Source: Dunaliella salina (Eukaryota > Chlorophyta > Chlorophyceae > Chlamydomonadales > Dunaliellaceae). From it: a DNA stretch of 19,308 bases. A program made the position numbers and the translations under genes. Within the stretch, counting starts at the first letter, position 1; every line of letters starts with the position of its first letter. This document shows positions 1 through 7,899 of this stretch, in pieces. The DNA is taken from NCBI GenBank assembly GCA_002284615.2, contig MU069477.1, positions 124,904 to 144,211 on the forward strand. The letters are read 5' to 3'. Below the pieces are notes generated by a model. That model searched no databases. It was not told the DNA's origin and saw nothing but the letters and a program-made list of their open reading frames with translations.

Positions 1-2
1 GT

Positions 3-425
3 TTTCAGAAACCAATCCTGGCCCAAGATCACATCATATTGCTGGTTCATGTTTACCACCTGACATTCAATGTCACTGATGTGATTTTGCAGCTTAACTT
101 TTATGCACCATTTTGATGTTGATATTTCTTCTGCGTTGTTGTAGCCAAAGACTGCTTGTCTAGATGGAAGGCGGGCAAACCCATATTGCTTAGCAAAACT
201 GGAGTCCACAAAGCTGTGTGTCGCACCCGAGTCCGCTAGGAACAATGCTGGTGCTCCACTAGCCAATCCATGAAAGCTCATAAAGTGGTCAGGGTCTTTC
301 GCAATGAAGTCTAACTTAGAGTCAGGCTTTTCAGGTGGATTTGACTTATTGAATGCAAAACCAGGGATTCCTGGACAGTTTACCCTTTTCATGCACAGTA
401 GGTATGGCCTCCACTTAGCAAAGAG
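3..425 (-). pseudogene. Ty3/gypsy-type aspartic protease, partial, out of frame with upstream part
   Basis: Read on the minus strand this stretch is open for about 141 codons and runs off the window edge. It contains LFLADSGATHSFVD, a retropepsin catalytic motif (D-S/T-G-A), and about 65 residues later DVILGQDWF, the conserved ILG-D second motif of retrotransposon proteases. In this family the enzyme dimerises and cuts the Gag-Pol polyprotein. Reverse transcriptase would lie beyond position 1 and is not visible. The frame opens only at 425, inside a tandem duplication, and it is shifted by one base from the linker ORF upstream (415-942). As written it cannot be made from the same reading frame, so I treat the element as decayed. 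Family assignment to Ty3/gypsy rests on the Gag-type domain plus protease order, because no RT or integrase is in view. Confidence 0.85.
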
Positions 426-573
426 TCATATAGTGGTCAGGGTCTTTCGCAATGAAGTCTAACTTAGAGTCAGGCTTTTCAGGTGGATTTGACTTATCCA
501 ATGCAAAACCAGGGATTCCTGGACAGTTTACCCTTTTCATGCACACTAGGCCTGGCCTCCACTTAGCAAAGAG
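277..573. repeat. 148-bp tandem duplication inside the protease-linker region
   Basis: About 277-425 and 426-573 are two direct copies with period 148 (for example the same AGTGGTCAGGGTCTTTCGC starts at 284 and 432). They differ at only a handful of bases, so the duplication is fairly young. Since 148 is not a multiple of three, it puts the protease one frame away from the linker and creates a TAA at 415-417. Confidence 0.93.
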
Positions 574-942
574 TGCATGGTAAGCATGAACCAATGCACA
601 CAAAGAAGTTTCTTTCTTTAATTTGCTTTTGGAATCCAAGTAGTGCTGCAATGCCTTTGCAAAATGCTGTGGCTGAGTGGCTAACATGACATGNTGCCCA
701 GATATGTCTGTGGCTAGATAGTCACTCAATGTGAGGGAGCTGTTTGCTTTTTTAAAAGGTTCCAAGAGACGCACAAAACCGGACTCTGCGAAAACTTCAC
801 AAGCAGGAAGACTCACAAGAGCACCAAACTGGGCTGGCCAGCTAATGTCTGGAGGCGGAGGCGGGTTTGGACACAAGGTCAGCTCATCACACAAGGCAGG
901 AAGCACTCTAGCCTGTGCTTGGTTTATTTTTTCTTGCTCGCC
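415..942 (-). pseudogene. Gag-Pro linker region of the LTR retrotransposon
   Basis: Minus-strand reading frame open from 942 to a TAA at 417-415, about 175 codons. It sits between Gag and the protease, starts in the -1 frame relative to the Gag tail, and has no ATG near its beginning, as expected for a segment reached by frameshifting or readthrough rather than by its own start. The product has a proline run (LCPNPPPPPDISW) and ends with CMKRVNCPGIPG and KSNPPEKPDSKLDFIAKDPD. It has no CCHC zinc knuckle. The terminal stop is created by the second copy of a 148-bp tandem duplication. One base near 694 is an assembly N. Function beyond a polyprotein linker is not recognised. Confidence 0.65.
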
Positions 943-945
943 TTA
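924..945 (-). other. Possible -1 frameshift site at Gag tail / linker junction
   Basis: On the minus strand the Gag-tail frame ends AAG AAA AAA TAA (stop at 926-924). The run of six A lies at 932-927. The -1 frame is open from 942 and leads directly into the linker-protease ORF, so a one-base backward slip on the A run would fuse Gag to Pro. The site is not a canonical X-XXY-YYZ heptamer, because the base before AAA AAA is G, and I did not find a clear downstream pseudoknot. The idea is inference from frame geometry only. Confidence 0.35.
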
Positions 946-1930
946 AAAGCAAGAAATTGTTGAAATTCGTCCCACTCTTCTGAGGACATCTCTCAAGGAC
1001 CAGAAGCCTGTTGGGCACCCTTACCGCCATTGTTTTTGTGCTTCTTGGCGGCTTGCCCTGCTCCAGAGCTTGAGGGGCCTGCGGCGGCGTGCTTGCCTTG
1101 CTGATGCTTTTGCTTGCTTCCTTGGTGCTGGGGCTTGTTACCCTGTGCAGAAGCCAAAGTAGCAGCAGCAATTTTAGCAGCAGCAATTTTGGGTTTTGGA
1201 TGCTTTTTGCACTCCACCGTTGAGGCGAGGGAAAGTGGATTGCTTGTGTGGCTTGTGCGTGTGTGTGTCTCAAGTGTCACAAAGTGCGTTGCAAATGCCT
1301 CAAAGTCTGCCCAGAATTTACCCGTACGCGGGTCAATCCGTGCTTCTTGTTTGACATGTGCATTGAGACCATCGTACAGTGACAACAAGCAGTCATGAGT
1401 TGAAGGCGGGTTGGCACTGAGCTGAGCCATCAGTGAGCGCACATGCCTGACATACTCTTTTACAGACATGTTGTATTGCTGAACATGACGCAGTTGCATG
1501 CGAGCATTAAACTCTTTGTCAGGAGCAGCAAAAGCTTCACGCATGCATTTGCAAAACATGTCCCATGTCAGAGTGTTGCCTGCATTTTTGCGTGCAACAG
1601 CAAGTGCCAACCATGCAGAGCGTGCTTTGTCAGCAAAGTCAGAACCAGTTGAGGCCAAACAGACTTGGGCAGATCAGTGCACTCTAAATGAGTTTCATAA
1701 GTGAAGAGGGTCTCATAGACATCCTCAACATCAGTGAATATTGCAGGTTTGGGCATCCACTTTGCAAGGCTTCGAGGGATGTCGGAGCTGCAGGGACATC
1801 AGCCAAATTCTGGGCCGTGAACCTTCGTTTCGAAGGGGGAAAGGGCGGGTGGGCTGGCAGCCGGAGGGGTCTCACCATCAAGGTCACCGTCCCGTTCCGC
1901 CGTTGTCCGCTTGGACGCCTTCTCAGCCAT
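924..1930 (-). pseudogene. Retrotransposon Gag (Ty3/gypsy type), broken
   Basis: The minus-strand frame begins at an ATG at 1930 (MAEKASKRTTAERDGD), meets an in-frame TGA at 1801-1799, then continues through FTDVEDVYETLFTYETHLE. Near 1655 a single-base shift moves the coherent protein into another frame: SDFADKARSAWLALAVA, WDMFCKCMREAF, QYNMSVKEYVRHVRSL, and LLSLYDGLNAHVKQ. This order of W/F-rich helices, then a Y-V-R-x-L helix and a GL-containing helix, is typical of the Retrotrans_gag domain. The C-terminal part is Lys/Ala/Gln-rich, probably RNA binding, with no CCHC knuckle. A TGA at 995-993 is followed in the same frame by MSSEEWDEFQQFLAF and a Lys run, stopping at TAA 926-924. Two stops and one frameshift mark it as dead or poorly sequenced. 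Confidence 0.82.
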
Positions 1931-1949
1931 GGCCTTGGGGAGGCGTCAT

Positions 1950-2015
1950 CTCGGCGTGCTAGTCTCGAGAGGAACCACAGGTCCCTGTGGTTCCTCTCAA
2001 GACTAGCTCGCCGAG
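1950..2015. repeat. Near-perfect 32-bp-arm palindrome upstream of Gag
   Basis: Arms 1950-1981 and 1984-2015 are reverse complements with 30 of 32 positions matching, separated by two bases. In the orientation of the element the palindrome ends about 20 bases before the Gag ATG, so in RNA it would form a very stable hairpin in the leader. A leader hairpin could serve genome dimerisation or packaging, or it could be a fold-back left by a mutation event. I cannot tell which. Confidence 0.92.
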
Positions 2016-2164
2016 GTAGGCCTTGCACCCACTCTTAGCTGTTACAACAGCCCCTCTCAGGCTTTGCACATCCTCCAGTTTGGAAGTACATGCCTCAGCT
2101 CTTGATGTGTCCTGCACTCCAGCTTTGTCGCAAGCACGTGCACGCTGGAATTTTTGCGAGCCCA

Positions 2165-2285
2165 CGAGGGCTTGACAATAGGTACTTAAAACGTCACAAC
2201 AACCTGTGTTCAAACGAGGGGTTGACAACAGATATTCAAAAACGATCAAACGAGGGGTTGACAACAGGTATTTAAAATGTCAAAA
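2165..2285. repeat. Short tandem repeat, three units
   Basis: Units begin at 2165, 2215 and 2251, each starting CGAGGG(G/C)TTGACAA and followed by an AT-rich TATTNAAAA-like stretch. The first unit is 50 bp because of an insertion and the others are 36 bp. It lies on the 5' side of the retrotransposon, where an LTR would be expected, but no LTR boundary (TG...CA with a target duplication) could be set. Confidence 0.75.
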
Positions 2286-2790
2286 CAAACTGTGCTCAGC
2301 GGATGGTTCGAGCGGGATCTCTTGGCGAGTCCTCGCGGCTGAGTTCTACAATCACCCATATTTTTCAGTAATCAATTGCTTCCCCGCGAATTTCCTGCTC
2401 TGCGGTGGTGTACTTTTATGCGGATCAATAAGTCTCATCAAATTTCAGCTCCTTCCTTGGGATTGTGGAGCAGTCCTGCAAAGCTTGGAGAGGGCTGGAG
2501 AGGACAAACTAGCTAGTTGAATGTAATACACGTACAGGGTGACATGAGCACTCACGTTATCGCGCCGGGATGGGCGCTGAAGCATGCGCATGCGCACGAG
2601 GCAGACCTCAACTTCAACCCTGAGTTGCGTTGTGCGTGATGTGGGTGTGGGTCTGTGTTTGTGTGCATGTGTGTTATGTCGTGACATGTGTCATGTCGCG
2701 AATTTACGAACCATGGTTTGCCAACTAATACAGCTGGCGGGAAAACACCAGCGACCTCCCTTGCTTTGTGTGCTGACATGCATGTCCTGT
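2286..2790. other. Intergenic, no supported gene
   Basis: No convincing exon or repeat. It contains GT-rich stretches (2640-2670), and short ORFs on both strands lack recognisable motifs. It may include the remainder of the retrotransposon's 5' LTR, unproven. The sequence just before 2791 joins naturally to the sequence after 3927, as the empty site of the DNA transposon would. Confidence 0.5.
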
Positions 2791-2798
2791 GCAGCAAC
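2791..2798. repeat. Target site duplication, left copy (GCAGCAAC)
   Basis: Eight bases identical to 3920-3927, directly abutting the left terminal inverted repeat of the 2799-3919 element. Confidence 0.9.
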
Positions 2799-2815
2799 CA
2801 GTGTTGTTATTAGTG

Positions 2816-2945
2816 GCGACGCGTCGCTCTTGGTAGCACTTTTCATACTAGAAGGAGCTACCCAGTGACGCCCGCAAAGCGTCGCTGGAGCACACCGTGT
2901 CGCTCACAGCGACGCGGAATTTTGGGTTTAGAGCACCCTGAGTCG
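2816..2945. repeat. Left subterminal GCGAC/GTCGC motif cluster
   Basis: The 12-bp palindrome GCGACGCGTCGC (2816-2827) follows the left terminal repeat at once. More GTCGC or GCGAC copies occur near 2880, 2899, 2911 and 2942, and GTCGCT-CAC-AGCGAC forms a small hairpin around 2899-2913. In hAT elements arrays of short subterminal motifs commonly bind the transposase. That role here is inference. Confidence 0.6.
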
Positions 2946-2972
2946 CTTAAAATTTTAAAAGTTAATTAAGAG

Positions 2973-3524
2973 ATGAACTTTGGCCGTGGCACACTGCACG
3001 CCCTTTGGCGAGGGCGTGGACGAGGGCGCTCTCAGCCTGCTCCGGGACAACCTGCCCCTGAGCAGCCTGGGCCCTCCCTAGAGCAAGCTCCACCTCCTGC
3101 TCAGCAAGTGGTACCAGCACCTGTGCAAGCACAACATGCAAGTAAGGGTAGTGCTCCTGTTGCGCAGCATGTGCATGAGGGTAGTGCACCTGCTGTTGAG
3201 CATGCGCATGGGGGCAATGCACCTGAAGCACAGCAAGGGGATGAGGGCAGTGCACCTGCAGTAGAGCATGTGCATGGGGGCAATGCACCTGAGGCACAGC
3301 ATGGGGATGAGGGTGGCAGCATCAGCATAGGGGACAGGCGAGCAGGGAAGAAGCCCAAGTATCTCCCCATGTCCTATGTGCTGCTAGCAGAGCTGGGCTG
3401 CTTTGAGGAGGTAGGCCCCACCAAGCCTGATTGGTTTGCTGCCAAGGAGCGCAGGCTTGCAGCAGTGCCTAGGCAGCCTCAGCAGCCACGGCAGCCTATT
3501 GTGGTTAACATTGACTCAGACTGA
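2973..3524 (+). CDS. Repeat-containing 183-residue protein of the hAT-type element, function unknown
   Basis: The ORF runs from ATG 2973, in an AT-rich context 158 bp inside the left transposon end, to TGA 3522-3524, with TAG following. The product begins with an RGRGRGR basic stretch, continues with a Pro/Gln-rich segment, and then has two 22-residue repeats plus a partial one (units of the kind EGSAPAVEH-HGGNAPEAQ). After a basic KKPK it has a more globular-looking tail with LPMSYVLLAELGCF and KPDWFAAKERR. It ends QPIVVNIDSD, which resembles a SUMO-interacting motif (V-V-x-I followed by acidic residues). It matches no transposase motif I know. It might be the first exon or N-terminal remnant of a transposase, an accessory DNA-binding protein, or a captured host segment. 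The lack of stops across 183 codons and the in-frame 66-bp repeats argue that it is real coding sequence. Confidence 0.6.
   Translation: MNFGRGTLHALWRGRGRGRSQPAPGQPAPEQPGPSLEQAPPPAQQVVPAPVQAQHASKGSAPVAQHVHEGSAPAVEHAHGGNAPEAQQGDEGSAPAVEHVHGGNAPEAQHGDEGGSISIGDRRAGKKPKYLPMSYVLLAELGCFEEVGPTKPDWFAAKERRLAAVPRQPQQPRQPIVVNIDSD
3177..3308 (+). repeat. Two in-frame 66-bp repeats within the transposon ORF
   Basis: Units at 3177-3242 and 3243-3308 are about 90% identical, and a shorter diverged copy starts near 3144. Each encodes 22 residues, so frame is preserved. Confidence 0.88.
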
Positions 3525-3527
3525 TAG

Positions 3528-3827
3528 TTAACCTTGGTTCCCTCTCTTTGCGCAGACATTTTGCAGCGCGGACAGTTTGCGGAGACAGTTTTGAGATTGG
3601 GCTTAATGCCCAAACTCATTGTGATTGCCAGAGATGCTGGGTGCTGAAAGTTTAGCATGCCTTTTGGTGGCATGCACCAACCTGACCTGCATCTCATTGT
3701 GGTTGGTGCTCTTGGTGAGTATGCACAACCAACCTTTGTGGTACTTAGGGGGAAAGGCTTTGTTGAAAGCCTGATAAAATATTCTTTGTCAGGTGCGCAT
3801 GCCACAATTTTGGCAAAAAAAATTTAG
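3528..3827 (+). pseudogene. Possible decayed coding continuation inside the transposon
   Basis: In the same frame as the 2973-3524 ORF, the sequence after the double stop (TGA TAG) stays open for 100 codons apart from one TGA at 3645-3647, ending at TAG 3825-3827. It reads sensibly, for example LRLGLMPKLIVIARDAGC before the stop and PDLHLIVVGALGEYAQPTF and VVLRGKGFVESLIKYSLSGA after it. A pyrimidine-rich stretch ending CTTTGCGCAG at 3546-3555 could be a splice acceptor that skips the double stop. It may be the remnant of a longer element protein. No family is recognised, and chance openness is not excluded. Confidence 0.35.
3655..3675. repeat. Small hairpin, 7-bp arms
   Basis: GCATGCC (3655-3661) and GGCATGC (3669-3675) are perfect inverted copies around a 7-base loop. 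Confidence 0.7.
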
Positions 3828-3831
3828 GGGT

Positions 3832-3893
3832 GTGCTACACCCTGATTCCCCTCACACCCCCCTGTGTAGCACTTAAGGCCAAAAGTGCTACAC
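3832..3893. repeat. Right subterminal GTGCTACAC motifs and hairpin
   Basis: GTGCTACAC occurs at 3832-3840 and 3885-3893, with its inverse at 3864-3872. The arms GTGTAGCACTT (3864-3874) and AAGTGCTACAC (3883-3893) pair perfectly over 11 bp with an 8-base loop, about 10 bp inside the right terminal repeat. This right end uses a motif different from the left end, as seen in some hAT elements. A binding role is inference. Confidence 0.7.
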
Positions 3894-3919
3894 CCCCAAA
3901 ATCACTAATAACAACACTG

Positions 3920-3927
3920 GCAGCAAC
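3920..3927. repeat. Target site duplication, right copy (GCAGCAAC)
   Basis: Eight bases identical to 2791-2798, directly abutting the right terminal inverted repeat. Confidence 0.9.
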
Positions 3928-4895
3928 CTGCGCCTGTGCACATATGAAACACGTGTTTCTTGCCCTGTGGGACTCGCAGGAAAAGCCCAAGCGCTCATGT
4001 GCACTTTTTTCTTAGTCTCTCGCACACGTCCCTCACTCGCGTCTCTCAAGCATGTCTCCCAATCTCTTGCACACGTCTCTCAAGAGAAGCCAAGAAATGC
4101 CCTGATGGATTTGACAGGCCAAGGCTGGACAGACACCTGCATGCACAGCCAGAACGCCCTGGGTTTCCGTTTTCCATTCCAAGCAGTCAGGAAAACACCT
4201 TTCATATTGCACCTCTTAAGAGCTTGCACAGGGCCAAGGCCTGGGAGCGTGTGCTTCAGAACATGCTTTCAAATGATCAACGCGTGGGCAGCCGCACACC
4301 CACTGGTACGTCAAGAGAGGTTTTGTAAGCACAATGGCACTAGTACTTGTCCGTAACCATAGCATACTGCATGCCCGCAGAAATGGCACAAGCCAACCTC
4401 CAGGAGCTCTATTGTTTGCTATGCCTGGTTTGCTCGAAAGGCTTTTTATTTCCGGCATTATCTTTCTGGATGGGATGCTGGTCCCCGAAGCTGGGCATCT
4501 TCTCCAGTTCTTGTTGTAATCTTTTACTCTATGCTGGAGGTAACTGCATAGCTTTTCAAGTTAACTGAAATTTGTGTAAGCCAGTTGGGATGAAGGGACA
4601 CTGAGTTTTAATCCTTTTCTGGTGGAACCGCTTCCATTCAGATGAGCTTTTGTGTTCTGGTTGAACGAGGGAAAGTACTGCAGAGAGATGGCTACCAGGG
4701 CTGGTCGGCCTCCTCTGGGAATATTCTTGTTACATGAGGTCCCTGAATTTCAGAGAGAGAATGAAAGATGTGGCGCCCAGCATGCACATCCCTCATCCTC
4801 CATCATAGTCCCAACTTATTTGGCTCATCAACTCTACATGCTTCACATTCTAGCCATTTGTTGCTGACAGGACACATGGGTTTTTGCCTGATCAG
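3928..4895. other. No supported gene; possible upstream exons of the next gene
   Basis: Overlapping short plus-strand ORFs at 3960-4356 show no recognisable motif. A TCTC(G/T)CACACGTC phrase recurs at 4018-4080. An ATG at 4688 starts MATRAGRPPLGIFLLHEVPE and could belong to an upstream exon of the gene at 4896, but no donor site fits clearly. Confidence 0.4.
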
Positions 4896-6275
4896 GTGAC
4901 CCTGCATGGGTGACACCACGGGTGCTTGAGGGCGGCTTCGCTGTGCCTGGTGATAGACTGGCTGGTGGGGCACTGTGCGACCACGAGCTTGTGCTGCTGC
5001 AGCAGCTGCAAGGGGCAGGGCAGGCCAAGCATGATGCTGCGGGTGTGCTGCCACGTGCGCAGGAGCTAATGCAGGCTGCCAGAGAAGGTGCGGCCCCTCA
5101 TCATTCTGTGTATGAGTAGAACTTCAAGGTAGAGTGGAATCCCGGCTAATTGGAGCCAATACATGTGTCTCGCCTTTCAAAGCTGACTGATGAAAGGGGG
5201 AGTTCTTTGCCGACAGTGCGTTCCGCTTCTTTATCAGTGCTTTCCGCTGTTTATCAGTGGAGAAGCTAGCAAGGACATGATTGACATGATTTCCTGAATG
5301 TCCAACCAACCAACGAGTGATGTGCATATGCTGTCTGCTATGCAGCAGGCATGGGCTTTTCTCGAAAGGTAGATTTGCTTCAATGCTCCATTGCTTGACT
5401 ACTTATTGAGGCACTGAAAAACTGGGTACAAATCGGTGGGGTGCTGTTGGATAGAAAGGGCAGTGCAGCAGTCGTGCTGCTAGCGGCAAATTGTGCACCC
5501 GGCAGGCCAGTGACCTCGCATGAGGTGAGTTGCTGAAGGTACACATGGGAGCAATCATGATGGGGCCCCATGTGCCGTGCGCCAGGACTTGCGTCATGGC
5601 CTACAAACAGTTTGTCATTCCATCCTGCTGTTCCTGCCTTTGTGTTGCTAAAGTCTCACTGCAGGCGTCTCAGAGGATGTGGTTGCACGCGTGCCCGCTA
5701 CCCTGAACCACTGGAGCATGGGCGCTGAGGGCCTGACCTTCTGGCTGGAGCGGCTGTCCTCCGGTTGCTTGCGTGTATGCCAGGCAGAGGTGAGTTTGCA
5801 CGAATGCTTTGTTGCTGGGTTTCATTCATCCACATGGAGCACTTTCATGTGAGGCATTTTGTTTTCCATTACTGCACAAGAAAACTGTGGGGCATTATGA
5901 TTTCCTCTGCTGCAAAATAAAATGCCGTGTACAACAACATGTTTGGGCAGGTAATGTGGTGCTGACAATTTGCATGATCCTTGTGCAGCGCATATGGAAA
6001 CATATACTAGTTGCAGTTCTGCAACATGCCAGCCATCATTGTACGTATGCAGCAACAACATTGACTTAAATTTGTGACCAGGTCAAGACAGCCCTTGGAC
6101 AAAGCTGTGACCTGCACCATGCTTATTTCTTGTTTGATAGTTCAGGAGGGTGCTGGCCTTGCAGTGGCGCTGCTGATCCAGGCAGATAAGGTCCAGGCAG
6201 CTCAGGAGGTGGTGCAAGAAGTTGCACCTTGGTTTGGAACCCTGCGCTTCTTCCCGAGGCTGGCAGACGCGCCAG
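4896..6275 (+). CDS. Three consecutive exons of an unrecognised nuclear gene
   Basis: Exons 4896-5087, 5665-5789 and 6146-6275 splice in frame: phase 1 at the first junction (AG/GTGCGG ... CTGCAG/GC), phase 0 at the second (GAG/GTGAGT ... TTCAG/GAG), and phase 1 leaving the third (CCAG/GTAAGAG). The joined protein includes PRVLEGGFAVPGDRLAGG, then VSEDVVARVPATLNHW, SMGAEGLTFWLERLSSG, EGAGLAVALLIQADK and APWFGTLRFFPRLADAP. It is Ala/Leu-rich and looks mostly helical, and I cannot assign a family. The phase agreement and uniform codon character across three exons make this the best host gene in the window. It enters with two bases of a split codon at 4896, so at least one upstream exon is missing. 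Introns are 577 and 356 bp. Likely continues to the exon at 7748. Confidence 0.68.
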
Positions 6276-6859
<584 letters not shown>

Positions 6860-6939
6860 TAATTAAATAATTAGTGTGTTAGCTCATACAGGCGATGGCT
6901 TTCTAAATCTATACCCACAAAATAAATGCACATATGTAT

Positions 6940-7442
6940 CTGGAAAAAGAGAGGAAAAGAAAAAGGAAAAAGTATATATGCAGAGGAAACTCTCCCTGCA
7001 TCAATTAGAAAAGGGAGACACATTGGCTCATAGATACAAGATTCTCTCTTCCAGAAGAAGGAATTTGATGTGGATCAGGTGGATCTCTGGCAGCTTGCGG
7101 CTCCAAGGCACCAGTGTTGTGATGAGTTGTTTATCTTCAATGGCACGTCTCGTAGCGGTAAATTTGTGTGCAAATTGCGCAGAATGGGCAAGGAGTTTCC
7201 TTGCCTGTGTTTCATATCTCTGTGAGTAGAGGTAAATTTGTTTGCAAATTGAATAGAAAGGGCATGGAGTTTCCTTGCCAGTTCTCAGATCTCTGCGTGT
7301 CAATCCCTAGTTTCCTGAATTGATCAAAAGTATGGGCATGGGTGTAGATAGTTCCACCCACACCCAACAGGATTGGGTGGATGATAATCTTGGCACCTTG
7401 AAGTTGTTTGCAAAGTCTACTACTGTACAGCTCGTTGAACAT
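6940..7442 (-). mobile_element. 5'-truncated LINE (non-LTR retrotransposon) 3' end, copy 1
   Basis: Reading the minus strand from 7442, the product has AKIIIHPILLGVGGTIY, followed in another frame by AHSAQFAHKFTATRRAIE. The segment after the reverse transcriptase domain in many LINE ORF2 proteins carries this pattern (an I-P-I-V-G-G-T-I stretch, then an H-S-x-Q-x-A-x-K ... T-R-R-A-I-E stretch). The downstream 3' UTR (lower coordinates) contains gagccaatgtgtctccc and a pyrimidine-rich tract shared with other copies at 17485-17560 and 18213-18260. The copy has a 74-bp internal tandem duplication that breaks the frame. The (AC)n tract that follows on the minus strand (6857-6754) may be its tail, but other copies lack one. 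Reverse transcriptase and endonuclease regions are absent. Confidence 0.72.
7157..7304. repeat. 74-bp tandem duplication within LINE copy 1
   Basis: GGTAAATTTGT starts at 7157 and again at 7231, with similar sequence through the TTTCCTTGCC and ATCTCT blocks. The period of 74 shifts the LINE reading frame. Confidence 0.82.
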
Positions 7443-7606
7443 CGCGCAACCCTATCTATTTTGAAAAGAATATTTCCATTGCGCAGCCATTGCCTTATTG
7501 GCTGCCAAAGAGGTTAAAATTTCTCTTATGGAAAATGAAAAAACGATCTCAAGAGACCTGCGGTGGCGAGAGCAAGAAGAGTCTCAGGCATGAAGCATCT
7601 CTACAG

Positions 7607-7655
7607 GAGCAGGGAGGGGCTCGGCAAGGTGGGCTTCAGACCATGCCTGTGTGCG

Positions 7656-7715
<60 letters not shown>

Positions 7716-7899
7716 GCATGCTGACAAGCTTCTTGGATGGCATACAGAAGCTGAGCGAAATGCATGCAGATGAGGCACCTGTGCAAGAGGACGATCCCCA
7801 CCTTGCAGCAGAAGCAGTGGATGGTTTCCTGCCCCGTTGCATGCGCAAGGATGGATACTCTGTTCTGAGGAAGGGGCTGGAGCGTTATGCACTGAGCAG
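7607..7899 (+). CDS. Further exon(s) of the same unrecognised gene
   Basis: The clear part is 7748-7899, read as KLSEMHADEAPVQEDDPH and FLPRCMRKDGYSVLRKGL and ending at a strong donor, GAGCAG/GTGAGAG. One model starts at acceptor GGCATACAG/A (7748). A second model fits phases better: a 22-nt micro-exon 7607-7628 (CTACAG/...GCAAG/GTGGGC), a 100-nt intron made mostly of (TG)n, then an exon 7729-7899 beginning C-TTC-TTG. This continues phase 1 from the exon ending at 6275 without a stop. Neither is proven without transcripts. The next exon downstream of 7899 was not identified. Confidence 0.5.
7658..7714 (+). repeat. (TG)28 microsatellite
   Basis: A 57-bp TG run, probably intronic, just before the exon that ends at 7899. 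Confidence 0.97.

Larger units (their letters stand above)
2799..3919 (+). mobile_element. hAT-type DNA transposon, 1121 bp, complete ends
   Basis: The left end CAGTGTTGTTATTAGTG (2799-2815) is matched exactly by its reverse complement at 3903-3919, giving 17-bp perfect terminal inverted repeats. Immediately outside, GCAGCAAC occurs at 2791-2798 and again at 3920-3927, a perfect 8-bp target site duplication. Eight-base duplications and ends starting CA-G-TG are characteristic of the hAT superfamily. The element is far too short for a full hAT transposase (usually 600-800 residues) and shows no BED finger or hAT dimerisation motif, so it is probably non-autonomous and mobilised in trans. It is unusual in holding a 183-codon ORF (2973-3524). 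Clustered GTCGC/GCGAC motifs at the left end and GTGCTACAC motifs at the right end may be subterminal transposase-binding sites. The exact duplication and exact ends suggest recent insertion. Confidence 0.93.

Noticed and set aside
2165..2285. CRISPR-like array
   Set aside because: Units of 50, 36 and 36 bp are contiguous, without unique spacers, and the context is eukaryotic.
1..2290. Full-length LTR retrotransposon with identifiable LTRs
   Set aside because: The 3' part lies outside the window, and no LTR boundary, primer-binding site or target duplication could be recognised on the 5' side.
2300..2335. tRNA B-box-like GGTTCGAGC
   Set aside because: No acceptor stem, A-box or cloverleaf could be drawn around it.
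3479..3805. 108-codon minus-strand ORF inside the hAT-type element
   Set aside because: No motif. The plus strand of the same stretch has a more protein-like reading continuous with the element ORF.
3960..4356. Two overlapping plus-strand ORFs of 122 and 129 codons
   Set aside because: They overlap in different frames, show no motifs, and sit in sequence without clear codon character.
7035..7090. Possible exon after CTCTCTTCCAG reading KKEFDVDQ
   Set aside because: It lies within LINE copy 1's 3' region, with aligned sequence in copy 3.
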